A stretch of 64,000 nt of DNA from Bacteriovorax sp. GTDB taxonomy: Bacteria > Bdellovibrionota > Bacteriovoracia > Bacteriovoracales > Bacteriovoracaceae. The translations under genes and the position numbers were made by a program. The notes under the pieces are model-generated. The model searched no databases, had not been told where the DNA came from, and worked only from the letters and a program-made list of their open reading frames with translations. Below are positions 1 to 8,767 of the stretch, piece after piece; the stretch's first letter is position 1; the number at the start of each line of letters is the position of its first letter. The stretch lies in the NCBI GenBank assembly GCA_014378525.1, contig JACMNL010000074.1, positions 22,059 to 86,058 on the forward strand. Direction: 5' to 3'.

Positions 1-116
1 CATTTTCTCACGATAATGTTTTCCATACGATACTGGGTATTTTTGATGTTCAGTCGACGGTCTATAAACCGGAAATGGACATACTTAACGGGACACGCAT
101 TCCGTTGAAGAAATAA
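1..116 (+). CDS. eptA: Phosphoethanolamine transferase EptA family, C-terminal fragment
   Basis: Only the last 37 or so codons are inside the window; the reading frame is open to the left edge and ends at a TAA at 114-116. The translated tail contains SHDNVFHTILGIFDVQ followed by VYKPEMDIL, which matches the conserved C-terminus of EptA/MCR-type sulfatase-fold enzymes (SHDNLFHT-LG-DV). These inner-membrane enzymes move phosphoethanolamine from phosphatidylethanolamine onto lipid A. A PAP2-type phosphatase gene follows about 100 bases downstream, a common pairing for lipid A modification loci. The family call rests on this short tail only. Confidence 0.75.
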   Translation, partial: FSHDNVFHTILGIFDVQSTVYKPEMDILNGTRIPLKK

Positions 117-129
117 TTACAGGAGTTGT

Positions 130-145
130 ATTACAATCTTGTCAT
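130..145. promoter_or_regulatory. Putative operator: ATTACA-N4-TGTCAT inverted repeat
   Basis: ATTACA, four bases, then TGTCAT lies 74 bases before the acid phosphatase start. A close copy with perfect arms (ATTACA-N4-TGTAAT) lies at 1872-1887 in front of the response regulator gene. A further TGTAAT half-site is at 173-178. The two 16-base sites agree at 13 positions. Binding by the neighbouring OmpR-type regulator is inference. Confidence 0.35.
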
Positions 146-218
146 ATTACTTCTAAAATTAAATAAACATTCTGTAATATGCTAAGTATATAAGTTCTAA
201 CTATTGGAGGAGACTCGC

Positions 219-848
219 ATGAAATTGACCATTCTTGGACTACTGCTTTGTTTAAATTTTTCTCAAGGAGCTTTCGCTTCTGACGATGTACTTGGACCAT
301 TTCCTGCCGTTGGATCGACGGAAGAAAAACAAGATATCGAAACTCTACTTTATTATCAACAAACCAGAACTCCAGAACAATGTGCAGTTGCGCAGGCAGA
401 AGCAAACAACGGAAGTCTTGAAACTTTTTTTGGTGGCAATCACGGTCTTTTATCAGCGGCCGAACTAAGTAAAGTTAAGAGTCAGCTAAGATGGGTAACA
501 GTTAAAACTGGTGCTAAAATTCTTTATTACAAAACTAAATTTGACCGTATCAGACCATACATTACTCACCCTGAAGTAAAACCATGTATTGATCTTGAAA
601 GCAGCAAGTCTTATCCGAGCGGGCATACAGCACTTGCCAGAGTTTATGGAAGAATTCTTTCTGTCGTTTTTCCAGAGAGAGCAATTCTTTTCATGAAACG
701 TGCAGATGAAGTGGCAATGAACAGAATTATCGGCGGAGTTCATCACCCAAGTGATATCGTTGCTGGAAAAAAATTAGGGGATGCAATTGCTGAAGACTAC
801 CTTCAAGACAATTATTCTTTTAATCAGCTACAGAGTATAAGCAACTAA
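219..848 (+). CDS. Class A acid phosphatase (PAP2 superfamily), secreted
   Basis: A 209-residue protein with a signal peptide (about residues 1-20, ending AFA). It carries the three PAP2 phosphatase motifs: K105-x6-RP, PSGH at 133-136, and R169-x5-H175-x3-D179. Length and layout fit bacterial class A non-specific acid phosphatases (PhoN type), which hydrolyse phosphomonoesters in the periplasm. The ATG at 219 is chosen because GGAGGAG lies seven bases before it; an upstream in-frame TTG overlaps that ribosome site. It follows the EptA end, so a role in lipid phosphate turnover instead of general phosphate scavenging is also possible. A hairpin terminator follows it. Confidence 0.85.
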   Translation: MKLTILGLLLCLNFSQGAFASDDVLGPFPAVGSTEEKQDIETLLYYQQTRTPEQCAVAQAEANNGSLETFFGGNHGLLSAAELSKVKSQLRWVTVKTGAKILYYKTKFDRIRPYITHPEVKPCIDLESSKSYPSGHTALARVYGRILSVVFPERAILFMKRADEVAMNRIIGGVHHPSDIVAGKKLGDAIAEDYLQDNYSFNQLQSISN

Positions 849-865
849 TTAATTTCTTAATTTTA

Positions 866-900
866 AAAAGCTGGAGTAATTTGCACTTACTCCAGCTTCT
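866..900. terminator. Bidirectional hairpin terminator
   Basis: Perfect 12-base arms, AAGCTGGAGTAA (868-879) and TTACTCCAGCTT (887-898), enclose a 7-base loop, with A-runs on the left and T-rich bases on the right. It lies between the convergent acid phosphatase (+) and phosphoesterase (-) genes and could serve both. Confidence 0.75.
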
Positions 901-910
901 TAAAGACGGA

Positions 911-1759
911 CTATTTCCAGATTCCATCAATGACAGGTGCTTTAGAATCATCTCTTCCAAGATTTCCAATACCAAATTCATCTTCAATCATTTTCAACAA
1001 GGCCGGATGCTGAATTGCCTGAGAGTTTTGTATTCCTGCTTTAATTCTAGAACCTAATAAGACAGTATAAATTTGATTGTTAGTTGATAAAGGTCCACTT
1101 TCATCAAATGTTATAACAAATAGCGTGTCTCCCAGCTTTTCCGGTGCAGACAAAATTGATCCAAAAGTTGTAGTAAGCCATTTACCAGCGAAATCTACTC
1201 CGGTGTCATGGCCGTCATCTTTAAGGTTTGGGATGTACATTGAAAATTCAGGAAGTGTGCCTTTTTTTAAATCGCTTGAAAATCCAGTTGCATCTTCTAC
1301 ATTCATGCATCGTGAACTGTTTTGTGTGACATTGAGAAAGCTCATAAAAGGAACATGTTTTCTTGCGTATTGTCCTGAGTTTTTTCCAACAAAACATTTT
1401 CCCGGAAAATCTTCAGCGTAAACTTTCCATCTAAGATTTGCTTTTTCCAGTAAATCTCCAATGTGAGTTTCTTTCAGGTCGATAACGTTATCGTTGGTTA
1501 CTCCAAGTTTTGAACCAGCTATCATTGCAATATAATTTCCCTGAGAAGGATGTGCTTCAGCAGTAAGGTTAGTGAAGAGAACACCATTTTTAGTAAGTTT
1601 ATTAAAATCTGGTTGCGCCAGGGCCTTGGCGAAGTTTGTATTTTCAAAAACAATCCATACTACTTTTTTAAAATGGTCATTTGTTGTATTGGCATCCGCC
1701 TGGACAGATAAGGTTGTCATAAGTATCAGGACCATAAAATACATTAAACAGGTTTTCAT
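911..1759 (-). CDS. Secreted phosphoesterase, AcpA/phospholipase C-like family (PF04185 type)
   Basis: A 282-residue protein with a signal peptide (about 1-22). Motifs of the alkaline-phosphatase-fold phosphoesterases are visible: FEN at 38-40 (metal and nucleophile region), HPSQGNY from H70, PN-x5-GHD around 177-185, and FDES at 218-221. Family members are acid phosphatases, phosphatidylinositol-3-phosphatases or phospholipases C acting in the periplasm or outside the cell. At 282 residues it is in the range of the small members and lacks the C-terminal domains of true phospholipase C. It is convergent with the acid phosphatase and divergent from the response regulator, with 182 bases of shared upstream DNA. 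Substrate unknown. Confidence 0.8.
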   Translation of the reverse strand: MKTCLMYFMVLILMTTLSVQADANTTNDHFKKVVWIVFENTNFAKALAQPDFNKLTKNGVLFTNLTAEAHPSQGNYIAMIAGSKLGVTNDNVIDLKETHIGDLLEKANLRWKVYAEDFPGKCFVGKNSGQYARKHVPFMSFLNVTQNSSRCMNVEDATGFSSDLKKGTLPEFSMYIPNLKDDGHDTGVDFAGKWLTTTFGSILSAPEKLGDTLFVITFDESGPLSTNNQIYTVLLGSRIKAGIQNSQAIQHPALLKMIEDEFGIGNLGRDDSKAPVIDGIWK

Positions 1760-1871
1760 GTTCTCTCCTTGAGATTGAGACTTTATTAACTTAAAAAATA
1801 TTTTTTCAAATGAAAATATAGATTACCTGTCATTGCAAAGGTGTAATCCACCAGAAACATAAGAACCGCAA

Positions 1872-1887
1872 ATTACAGACTTGTAAT
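1872..1887. promoter_or_regulatory. Putative operator: perfect ATTACA-N4-TGTAAT inverted repeat
   Basis: A perfect 6-base inverted repeat with a 4-base spacer lies in the divergent promoter region between the phosphoesterase (-) and the response regulator (+). A related site lies at 130-145. A looser GATTAC...GTAATC pair is at 1821-1848. The repeated half-sites suggest autoregulation by the adjacent response regulator; this is inferred. Confidence 0.35.
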
Positions 1888-1941
1888 ACAGGATAATTGA
1901 ATTAGTCCTGCGAGAAGGCTACAATCTGCCCAGGGGACACT

Positions 1942-2622
1942 ATGAATATATTATTTATCGAAGACGATCAAAAACTATCAAGTTTCGTGGCCAATGGGCT
2001 TACGATGGAAGGCTTCGAGATAGATCATGCTGCCGACGGTGAAATCGGGATGAATAAAATTGATAATATCAATTCCAGTTATGACCTCATTATACTGGAC
2101 ATGATGCTTCCTAAAGTTGATGGTTCAAGTATTCTTGCTCATCTGCAAACAAAAAATAATCCCCCACCCGTTTTAATTTTAAGTGCTAAAGAATCAGTCG
2201 CTGACAGAGTGAAAGGCCTTAGAGATGGTGGAGATGACTATCTGGTAAAACCATTCTCATTCACAGAATTACTTGCACGTGTTGAAGTGTTAATCCGAAG
2301 AAATCAGCGTCACACAAGAACGGCCAATTTGAGTTTTGAAGATATTCAAATCAATTTAGATACTAGAGATACTAAAAGAGGAGATATGAAGATTGAGCTT
2401 CACCCTCGAGAGTTTACCTTGTTGCATTTTTTAATGAGCCAGCCGGAAGTAGTCGTGACTAAATCACAAATTCTGGAAAAGGCCTGGGGATATAATTTTG
2501 ACCCGCAAACCAATGTCGTGGATGTTTTAGTTTGTCGATTGAGAAATAAAATCGATAAAGATTTTGAAGTTAAAACTATTCATACTATTCGTGGTGTCGG
2601 TTATGTTCTTAAAAAAGGTTAA
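1942..2622 (+). CDS. OmpR/PhoB-family response regulator
   Basis: A 226-residue regulator. The receiver domain (1-120) has the acidic pair E7/D8-D9, phospho-acceptor D53 in LIILDMMLP, S81 as the switch residue and K103 in LVKPF. A winged-helix DNA-binding domain follows (about 130-226), ending in the typical TIRGVGYVLKKG. The start has AGGGG just upstream. The histidine kinase begins 20 bases before this gene ends, so the two are translationally coupled. Its neighbours suggest control of phosphate ester or lipid A modification genes, as with PmrA or PhoB, but no close orthologue can be named. Confidence 0.93.
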   Translation: MNILFIEDDQKLSSFVANGLTMEGFEIDHAADGEIGMNKIDNINSSYDLIILDMMLPKVDGSSILAHLQTKNNPPPVLILSAKESVADRVKGLRDGGDDYLVKPFSFTELLARVEVLIRRNQRHTRTANLSFEDIQINLDTRDTKRGDMKIELHPREFTLLHFLMSQPEVVVTKSQILEKAWGYNFDPQTNVVDVLVCRLRNKIDKDFEVKTIHTIRGVGYVLKKG

Positions 2623-4009
2623 ATCCACTTTCAGTCAGATCAGCTACAGGCTCGCCATCACATACCTGTGTTTTTTTATCCCTTGTTATCTAATCACATT
2701 CGGAATTTTTTATGCATGGACTGCGGACTTTCTAAAAACGAGAGACCACGATCTGATTGATGCCCGTATCAGCCAGTATCAGGAGATTGTAGAAAAAGAA
2801 GGCGTGGCAGGTATCAAAAGAATTTTTTCTGATCCTAAAATGCACGTGGGTGCCGCCAGGTATATGCTTCAGCTTGAAGATAAAGAGGGTAATGAATTAT
2901 TTTTTCATATGTCCGAAGAAATGGACCAGGAATTTAAGGATATTAAAAGCCAGCTGAAAATTTCGAAAGAACTGGAGAATGGAAAGATGTTTTTCCTTGA
3001 ATCTTCAGACCATGATACTGATGCTATTGAAGTTAAAACCGTTTTATTAGGTAATGGTTTAAGATTAAATATCGGTGCCAGCACCGATGAACGTGATGAC
3101 TTGTTAGAAAAATTTAAAATGATCTTTTTGACAATTTTCATTCCGCTTCTTCTTTCATCAATTGTATTATCAGTCTTCATCGCAAAAAAATTCCTTAGTC
3201 CTATAAATAATTTATCGGAACTCATTAAAGGTATTAAAGGTGGAGATCTTTCGTTGAGAGCGAAGCTTCCCAAGTACCATGATGAACTCTTTGAATTAAC
3301 ACTTACTTTTAACAATATGCTTAGTCAGGTTGAAAATCTAATCGAGGCCATGAAAGATACTTTAGATAATGTCTCTCATGATATTAGAACTCCTCTGGCC
3401 CGGGCAAGGCTTGCTTCAGAACTTGCACTTAAAAGTGGTTCACCCGAAAAATTAAAACTTGCTGCTGAAGAAGGAATTGAAAACCTGGATAGTATTATAA
3501 AAATGATCCAGACAATCATGACTATGTCAGGACTGAATACAAAGACATTTATTTTGAACAAAGAAAAATTTCAGGCCAGTGAAGTGGTGGAAGAAATAGT
3601 AGAGCTTTATCTTTTTGTGGCCGAAGATAAAAATATTACAATTGTAAAAGAATGCAATTGTAATGCAATTGTTTTTGCAGACCGCCTGATGATCAGGCAA
3701 GCGCTCGCCAACCTCTTGGATAATGCCATTAAGTATTCACGGCCAGACTCTGAAGTTACGATTAAGTGCTCAATTGAAGACCAGCAGGCCGTGTTTAGTA
3801 TAATTGACAAAGGTCAGGGGATTCCTAAGGATGACATTCCCCGCATTTGGGAAAGGCTGTATCGTGGAGATAAAAGCCGCCATGAAAAAGGTTTTGGTTT
3901 AGGCCTCAGTCTGGTTAAAATTTTTATAGAATCTAATGAAGGGCAGGTCACGGTTGAGAGTACTGAAGGGATAGGCTCAGATTTTAAAGTCAGGTTGCCA
4001 ATTGCATAA
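2603..4009 (+). CDS. Sensor histidine kinase
   Basis: A 468-residue sensor kinase. Transmembrane segments near 17-38 and 173-194 flank a periplasmic domain of about 135 residues. A HAMP domain (about 195-247), a DHp domain with the H-box VSHDIRTPL (H259) and a HATPase domain (about 350-468) with N-box LLDNAIKYS and GFGLGLSL follow. The ATG at 2603 is preferred over a TTG at 2564, which lies deeper inside the response regulator. The periplasmic sensor region resembles no ligand-binding fold that I recognise. It is the cognate partner of the overlapping regulator. Confidence 0.92.
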   Translation: MFLKKVKSTFSQISYRLAITYLCFFIPCYLITFGIFYAWTADFLKTRDHDLIDARISQYQEIVEKEGVAGIKRIFSDPKMHVGAARYMLQLEDKEGNELFFHMSEEMDQEFKDIKSQLKISKELENGKMFFLESSDHDTDAIEVKTVLLGNGLRLNIGASTDERDDLLEKFKMIFLTIFIPLLLSSIVLSVFIAKKFLSPINNLSELIKGIKGGDLSLRAKLPKYHDELFELTLTFNNMLSQVENLIEAMKDTLDNVSHDIRTPLARARLASELALKSGSPEKLKLAAEEGIENLDSIIKMIQTIMTMSGLNTKTFILNKEKFQASEVVEEIVELYLFVAEDKNITIVKECNCNAIVFADRLMIRQALANLLDNAIKYSRPDSEVTIKCSIEDQQAVFSIIDKGQGIPKDDIPRIWERLYRGDKSRHEKGFGLGLSLVKIFIESNEGQVTVESTEGIGSDFKVRLPIA

Positions 4010-4096
4010 CGCATAGAAGAAATTACGTATAAGTAATGTTGATATAGTCATTTCTCGTGCAAATGGCCTGAATTCCACGTTAGAATTTCCCCATCT

Positions 4097-5272
4097 ATGA
4101 TCAGAGTGACCACACGCTATTTAGCATCTACTTTTATTCCACCTTTTGTAATTGGTTTTGTGTTTTTTATCGCCTTTTTGAATACCTTTTATATGCTCAG
4201 AATTATCGACCTTATCGTCACAAAAGGGGTGGAGATTTCAATTGTTTTGGGAATGGTTCTTAATCTCAGCGTTACTTTCTTTTCGCTGGCCGCACCCCTT
4301 TCAGCTTTTTTTGCGACTCTCTATACACTCAACAAATTGAGTGACGATTCAGAAATTATCGCCATGAGATCTTTTGGTATAACAAAGTTTAAGATTTATT
4401 TGCCTTTTTTTCTAGTGAGTATTCTTATTGCCATGACCATTGTATCTCTGGACAGTAATTATATTCCCAAAGCAAATTCAAATTTCAAGAATACCATTTT
4501 AAAATTAACGTCGAGAGGTATGCTGACAAGTATTCAGTCAGGCCAGTTTTTTACTGATATTCCCAATGCCACTTTATTTGCCGAAGAAGTTTCGAATGAA
4601 GGAAATAATTTTAGAAATGTGTTCATACATGTCAGGGATAAAAAATCCAGTGAGCAGAGAATTATTTTCTCAGGACATGGATCCTTAATAAAAATCTATG
4701 CTGATGAATGGCATGCTCCCAGCTTAAGAATGCATCTTACAGATGGCAATATTGTGAAGCTGAATCCATCAGGAGAACAAATAGAAAAAGTTCTTTTCAA
4801 TGAATACGATTTTCCAATTTTCAGTGCCGATTTTGCTTCGGAAATGCTGGATAAAGACAGCATGAAAACTAACCGTGAGCTGAAAAAAGCAATTGAAAAA
4901 CGTAAAAATGATTACATTTTTAAGAATAGAGTTCCGCCTGCAAATCCGGATGAAGTTAACGAAAGAAAAAATGACCGACATTTGATTATAAAATCACAGA
5001 TAGAGTTTTATGCAAGATTTATAACTTTCCCGCAGATCATTTTATTTGTTCTTCTGGGATTTTCTCTGGGAATTAAAAACGCCAGAGGTGGTGGTGGAAA
5101 TAATACCATTCGTGCGATTTTAATTCTTCTGGGGTATTACGGAATATATTTTTTAAGTCTGAGTCTTGCACAAAAAGAATTATTAAGTGCAACAGTCGCA
5201 AGTTTTGCACCTAGTGTAATACTTACTTGTATTGCTATTTACTATTTTAAAAAATTAGATTGGGTTAGTTGA
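4097..5272 (+). CDS. LptF/LptG-family LPS export permease
   Basis: A 391-residue YjgP/YjgQ-family permease. Three N-terminal membrane helices lie within about residues 12-125, then a large periplasmic jellyroll-like domain (about 126-300), then three C-terminal helices (about 310-388). The stretch LSDDSEIIAMRSFGI is the coupling-helix region typical of LptF and LptG. These proteins form the LptB2FG complex that extracts LPS from the inner membrane. Only one of the two permeases is encoded here; I cannot tell LptF from LptG with confidence. No strong ribosome-binding site precedes the ATG. It stands alone, 87 bases after the kinase. Confidence 0.88.
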   Translation: MIRVTTRYLASTFIPPFVIGFVFFIAFLNTFYMLRIIDLIVTKGVEISIVLGMVLNLSVTFFSLAAPLSAFFATLYTLNKLSDDSEIIAMRSFGITKFKIYLPFFLVSILIAMTIVSLDSNYIPKANSNFKNTILKLTSRGMLTSIQSGQFFTDIPNATLFAEEVSNEGNNFRNVFIHVRDKKSSEQRIIFSGHGSLIKIYADEWHAPSLRMHLTDGNIVKLNPSGEQIEKVLFNEYDFPIFSADFASEMLDKDSMKTNRELKKAIEKRKNDYIFKNRVPPANPDEVNERKNDRHLIIKSQIEFYARFITFPQIILFVLLGFSLGIKNARGGGGNNTIRAILILLGYYGIYFLSLSLAQKELLSATVASFAPSVILTCIAIYYFKKLDWVS

Positions 5273-5568
5273 GTCATTGTAAAATAATTGTAAACAAACC
5301 TCAGTTTTTCCATAATGTTTCCTTAATTCATTGAACGTTAATAAAAAAAAATTGAGTGAAATATTTTCTTTTTGTTAAGATGTAAGATATGTCATTTCCT
5401 AAGGTATTAGAATAAAACTAGTCGGCATCATTGTGACACCATCTCCTCGAAATCATTGCTAAATTTTAATAAAAAAACATTTTCTTTCTACAGCAAGGGA
5501 TACTAGGATTGATGTTCTAAATGCATAAGTCCCGTTTACATGAAGTGAACAATGACTAAGGAGATATC

Positions 5569-6843
5569 GTGAATATCGTTTATGTATCAGACCAGTATTG
5601 GCCTTCGGTTAGTGGTGTTCCTGTTTCAATGGATTCTTTTAAAGAAAACTTTGCAGAGCTTGGTCACAAAGTTTCATTGCTTGTTCCTGAATATCCCGAA
5701 GCAGAAAAATGGGATAAAGATAATAATTCTGAAAATATTTTTCGCTTCAAATCTCGCTCGATTTTTTTTAATAAAGAAAACCGGATGGTACGAAGGTCTG
5801 AAAAAAACAAGATTCACGAAAGACTTAAAAGTATTTCTCCTGACGTTATCCATGTTCACACTGAATTCTCTCTGGCGAAAGTTGTCATCAAGTACGCTAA
5901 AAAAAATAACATTCCTGTTGTTCTTACGGCCCACACAAACTGGGAAGAACTAATTAATGAGTATGTGAGGTTTATCCCTAAAAAACTTGCGAAGCTTTGG
6001 TGCCGTTCATTCCTGAGAGGGATTTTTAACAAGGTAGATCTTGTTATTGCTCCGACAAAACTTATGGCCTCAAGACTCATTTCTTATTCTGTAAGCAGGC
6101 CGATTGAAATCATTCCAACGGGGCTATCACTTAGTAAATTTGCAAAGAACGGTCCGGTTGAAACAAATCTTGAAGCTAATATTCAGTTTGATGAACTAGC
6201 TGAAAAAGTTAAAGATCAGAAAACCTTGATGTATGTTGGCAGACTCGGTAAGGAAAAAAATATTAAATTTTTAATCGATGTTTTTCATTCGATTCAACAG
6301 ACCAATGACAATGTGACATTTGTGATTGTCGGTGACGGACCAAGCCGTAGTGAACTAGAAGAACATGCGCGCTTATTGGGAGTTGCTGATAAAGTTATCT
6401 TTACCGGATTCGTACCACGTGAGCGCCTTAAAGATTTTTATTCCCTGGCCTATGTGTTTACGTTTGCCTCTAAAGTTGAGAGTCAGGGTTTAGTAATCCT
6501 CGAGTCAATGGCCTGTGGAACACCTGTCGTAGCTATCGGCGAAATGGGTACAAGAGCGTTAATGGCATCAGGTCGTGGTGGATTCATGGTTGATGATAAT
6601 TTAGATTTATTTATCGCAATGGTGGATCTACTATTGAACGACTCAAAAGTGTATGCTGAAAAATCCGCAGAAGCTCTTCAGGAAGCTAATGAGTGGGGAT
6701 CTGAATTAATGTCTTCGAAGGTTCTGACTTTGTACCATGACCTTCTAAAGGAAAAAGGAAAATTAAATGCAATTGAAAGTTATGAAAAATATGTTCTTGA
6801 TGATGATGCTGATTTCTCTGAGTTTATCGGCTTCGGCCAGTGA
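5569..6843 (+). CDS. GT4-family glycosyltransferase (diacylglycerol glucosyltransferase-like)
   Basis: A 424-residue GT-B enzyme. The N-terminal domain has the SGVPVS acceptor loop (about 15-20) and HVHTEF near 95-100. The C-terminal Rossmann domain has YVGRLGKEKN (about 222-231), VGDGPSR and an EX7E motif (E304 and E312). The layout resembles glycosyltransferases that transfer a hexose to diacylglycerol or phosphatidylinositol. Translation starts at GTG 5569, supported by AAGGAGA six bases upstream. Its last 77 bases overlap the LolA-like gene, making it the first gene of the transport operon that follows. The 296 bases before it hold no gene that I can see. Confidence 0.87.
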   Translation: MNIVYVSDQYWPSVSGVPVSMDSFKENFAELGHKVSLLVPEYPEAEKWDKDNNSENIFRFKSRSIFFNKENRMVRRSEKNKIHERLKSISPDVIHVHTEFSLAKVVIKYAKKNNIPVVLTAHTNWEELINEYVRFIPKKLAKLWCRSFLRGIFNKVDLVIAPTKLMASRLISYSVSRPIEIIPTGLSLSKFAKNGPVETNLEANIQFDELAEKVKDQKTLMYVGRLGKEKNIKFLIDVFHSIQQTNDNVTFVIVGDGPSRSELEEHARLLGVADKVIFTGFVPRERLKDFYSLAYVFTFASKVESQGLVILESMACGTPVVAIGEMGTRALMASGRGGFMVDDNLDLFIAMVDLLLNDSKVYAEKSAEALQEANEWGSELMSSKVLTLYHDLLKEKGKLNAIESYEKYVLDDDADFSEFIGFGQ

Positions 6844-7525
6844 GAGTAAACCGGACATAAAAAAAATTCTCGATAACGTCGACAGACTTTATCGTTCTGA
6901 ACACAGCTTCGGTACTCTGGAAATGAAAATTGAAACTCCTGACTGGAAACGCACACTGGATATCAACGTCTGGGCTTCAGGACTTGATAAAACTTTCATC
7001 AGAATCTTATCTCCGCAAAAAGATAAAGGTGTGGCGACTTTAAGAATTCAAAACGACATGTGGAACTTCTTTCCAAAGATCGACAAAACCATGAAGGTTC
7101 CACCTTCTATGATGATGGGATCATGGATGGGGTCTGATTTTACGAATGATGACCTTGTAAAAGAAAGTACATTCCTGAAAGACTACGAGTCAAAACTTAC
7201 CGCAGGCAGTGAGAAAGATAATTTTTACATTGAACTAAAACCTAAAGCACAGACCGCTACAGTCTGGGACAAAATCATTCTGATCGTTAACAAGTCGACA
7301 TCCATTCCTGTTCGCCAGGAATACTATGACGACAAAGGAACAAAAATCAGAGAGATCGTTTTTAAAGATATCAAAAAATTCGGCAACAGAAATATTCCTG
7401 CAGTGATGGAGCTGACTCCATTCAATAAAGCAGGCCATAAGACGACTATCGAATACAAAGAACTAAAATTCGACAGTGTCGAAGAATCTGTGTTCTCACA
7501 AATTAATCTTCAAAAAAGAATTTAA
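6767..7525 (+). CDS. LolA-like periplasmic carrier (outer membrane lipoprotein-sorting family)
   Basis: A 252-residue secreted protein with a Met-rich signal peptide (about 1-24, ending ASA). The mature part resembles the LolA-like/outer-membrane lipoprotein-sorting family (PF17131 type), half-barrel carriers of acyl chains across the periplasm. Typical features are the GTLEMKIETPDWKRTLDI strand region and the SPQKDKGVATLRI and NDMWNFFPKIDKTMKVPPS segments. ATG 6767 has AAAGGA upstream; ATG 6782 is an alternative. The gene begins inside the glycosyltransferase gene in another frame. With two permeases, an ATPase and a barrel downstream it probably takes cargo from an ABC complex to the outer membrane. 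Cargo unknown. Confidence 0.85.
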   Translation: MQLKVMKNMFLMMMLISLSLSASASESKPDIKKILDNVDRLYRSEHSFGTLEMKIETPDWKRTLDINVWASGLDKTFIRILSPQKDKGVATLRIQNDMWNFFPKIDKTMKVPPSMMMGSWMGSDFTNDDLVKESTFLKDYESKLTAGSEKDNFYIELKPKAQTATVWDKIILIVNKSTSIPVRQEYYDDKGTKIREIVFKDIKKFGNRNIPAVMELTPFNKAGHKTTIEYKELKFDSVEESVFSQINLQKRI

Positions 7526-7533
7526 ATTTATCT

Positions 7534-8766
7534 ATGTTGATTTTAAAAATTGCTTTCAGGAATATTTTCAGACAGAGACGAAGGTCAACCTTCACCATTT
7601 TAACCATGGTCGGAGGTTATGTTCTTTTTTCTCTGGCCCTGTCTATCTCTGAAGGTACGTACGGCACAGTTATAGAAAAATTCACCAAGTCTTATACCGG
7701 GCACCTGCAGGTTCACAGAAACGGTTATCTCGATAAACCTTCTCTCTATAAAAATCTTGACGATTACCAGGCACTAAGTAAAGAAATCGAAAAACTCCCC
7801 GGCGTAAAATCGTGGGCGCCACGTATTTACTCGGGCGCACTTGCTTCACTTGATAAAAAAACATCGATGGCAAAAATCATCGGGATTGATCCGGAAGCAG
7901 AAGCACGTACGACTTCCATTAAAATGAAACTCAAAGACGGAGAGTATTTAAAAAATTCTTCTGATGTTCAGAAAAAAGTTATTGTCGGAGCAGGACTTGC
8001 CGAAACACTTAAGCTTAAAGTCGGAAGTGAAGTCGTTTTAGTTGGTCAGGGAGCTGACGGCTCAATCTCCAATGATCTTTTTACCGTAAGTGGAATCCTT
8101 AAAGGGGATGTCTATTCTAAAGACCGTAACTACTGTTATATGGATCTTAAAGCAGCACAGCTTTTTTTATCAATGGACAGCAACTTTCATGAAATTGCGA
8201 TCATCGTTGATGACTATAGAAACGCAGAAGCCGCTGCAGTATCACTCACTGATAATTTAAAAAAATCCGGACAGGATAATCTCGAAGTTCTTCCCTGGCC
8301 CAAAGTGGAAAAACAATTTTACAACACGATGGTCTTTGAGAAAAAAGGAATGCGTATCTGTTTAATCGTCATCGTAATTATCGTTGCGATAGGTGTACTG
8401 AATACAGTGCTCATGACTATTCTTGAACGTACGATGGAGTACGGAGTGCTTCGGGCCCTTGGTACAAGGCCGCTGACATTGTTCTGGATGATTCTACTGG
8501 AAACGGCAGGGCTTGCGATTATTTCAATTATTATCGGTTTTATTTTAAGTTTTATTTTAAATTACTGGGTTTCTATTCATGGGATCGATTACCCGAATCC
8601 AATTGACATCGGTGGATTTACTATCACGACGATGTACGGACTTATCTATGCCGGCGCTTTTATCGGTCCCGCAATTGTGACTTTCTTTACGGCAATCATC
8701 GTGAGTATTTTTCCGGCCTTCAGGGCGATGAAAATTAATCCGGTGGAAGCCATGAGGATGAATTAA
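7534..8766 (+). CDS. ABC transporter permease, LolC/E-FtsX type
   Basis: A 410-residue permease. It has one N-terminal transmembrane helix (about 20-40), a large periplasmic MacB-like domain (about 45-270) and three C-terminal helices within about 275-400, the standard FtsX/LolCDE topology. GVLRALGTRP after the second helix is the conserved coupling region facing the ATPase. It ends VEAMRMN, like many MacB/LolC permeases. The gene lies eight bases after the LolA-like gene and one base before the second permease. It presumably forms a heterodimer with the next gene product and uses ATP to release a lipid or lipoprotein from the inner membrane; the function is inferred from family and context. 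Confidence 0.9.
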   Translation: MLILKIAFRNIFRQRRRSTFTILTMVGGYVLFSLALSISEGTYGTVIEKFTKSYTGHLQVHRNGYLDKPSLYKNLDDYQALSKEIEKLPGVKSWAPRIYSGALASLDKKTSMAKIIGIDPEAEARTTSIKMKLKDGEYLKNSSDVQKKVIVGAGLAETLKLKVGSEVVLVGQGADGSISNDLFTVSGILKGDVYSKDRNYCYMDLKAAQLFLSMDSNFHEIAIIVDDYRNAEAAAVSLTDNLKKSGQDNLEVLPWPKVEKQFYNTMVFEKKGMRICLIVIVIIVAIGVLNTVLMTILERTMEYGVLRALGTRPLTLFWMILLETAGLAIISIIIGFILSFILNYWVSIHGIDYPNPIDIGGFTITTMYGLIYAGAFIGPAIVTFFTAIIVSIFPAFRAMKINPVEAMRMN

Positions 8767-8767
8767 T

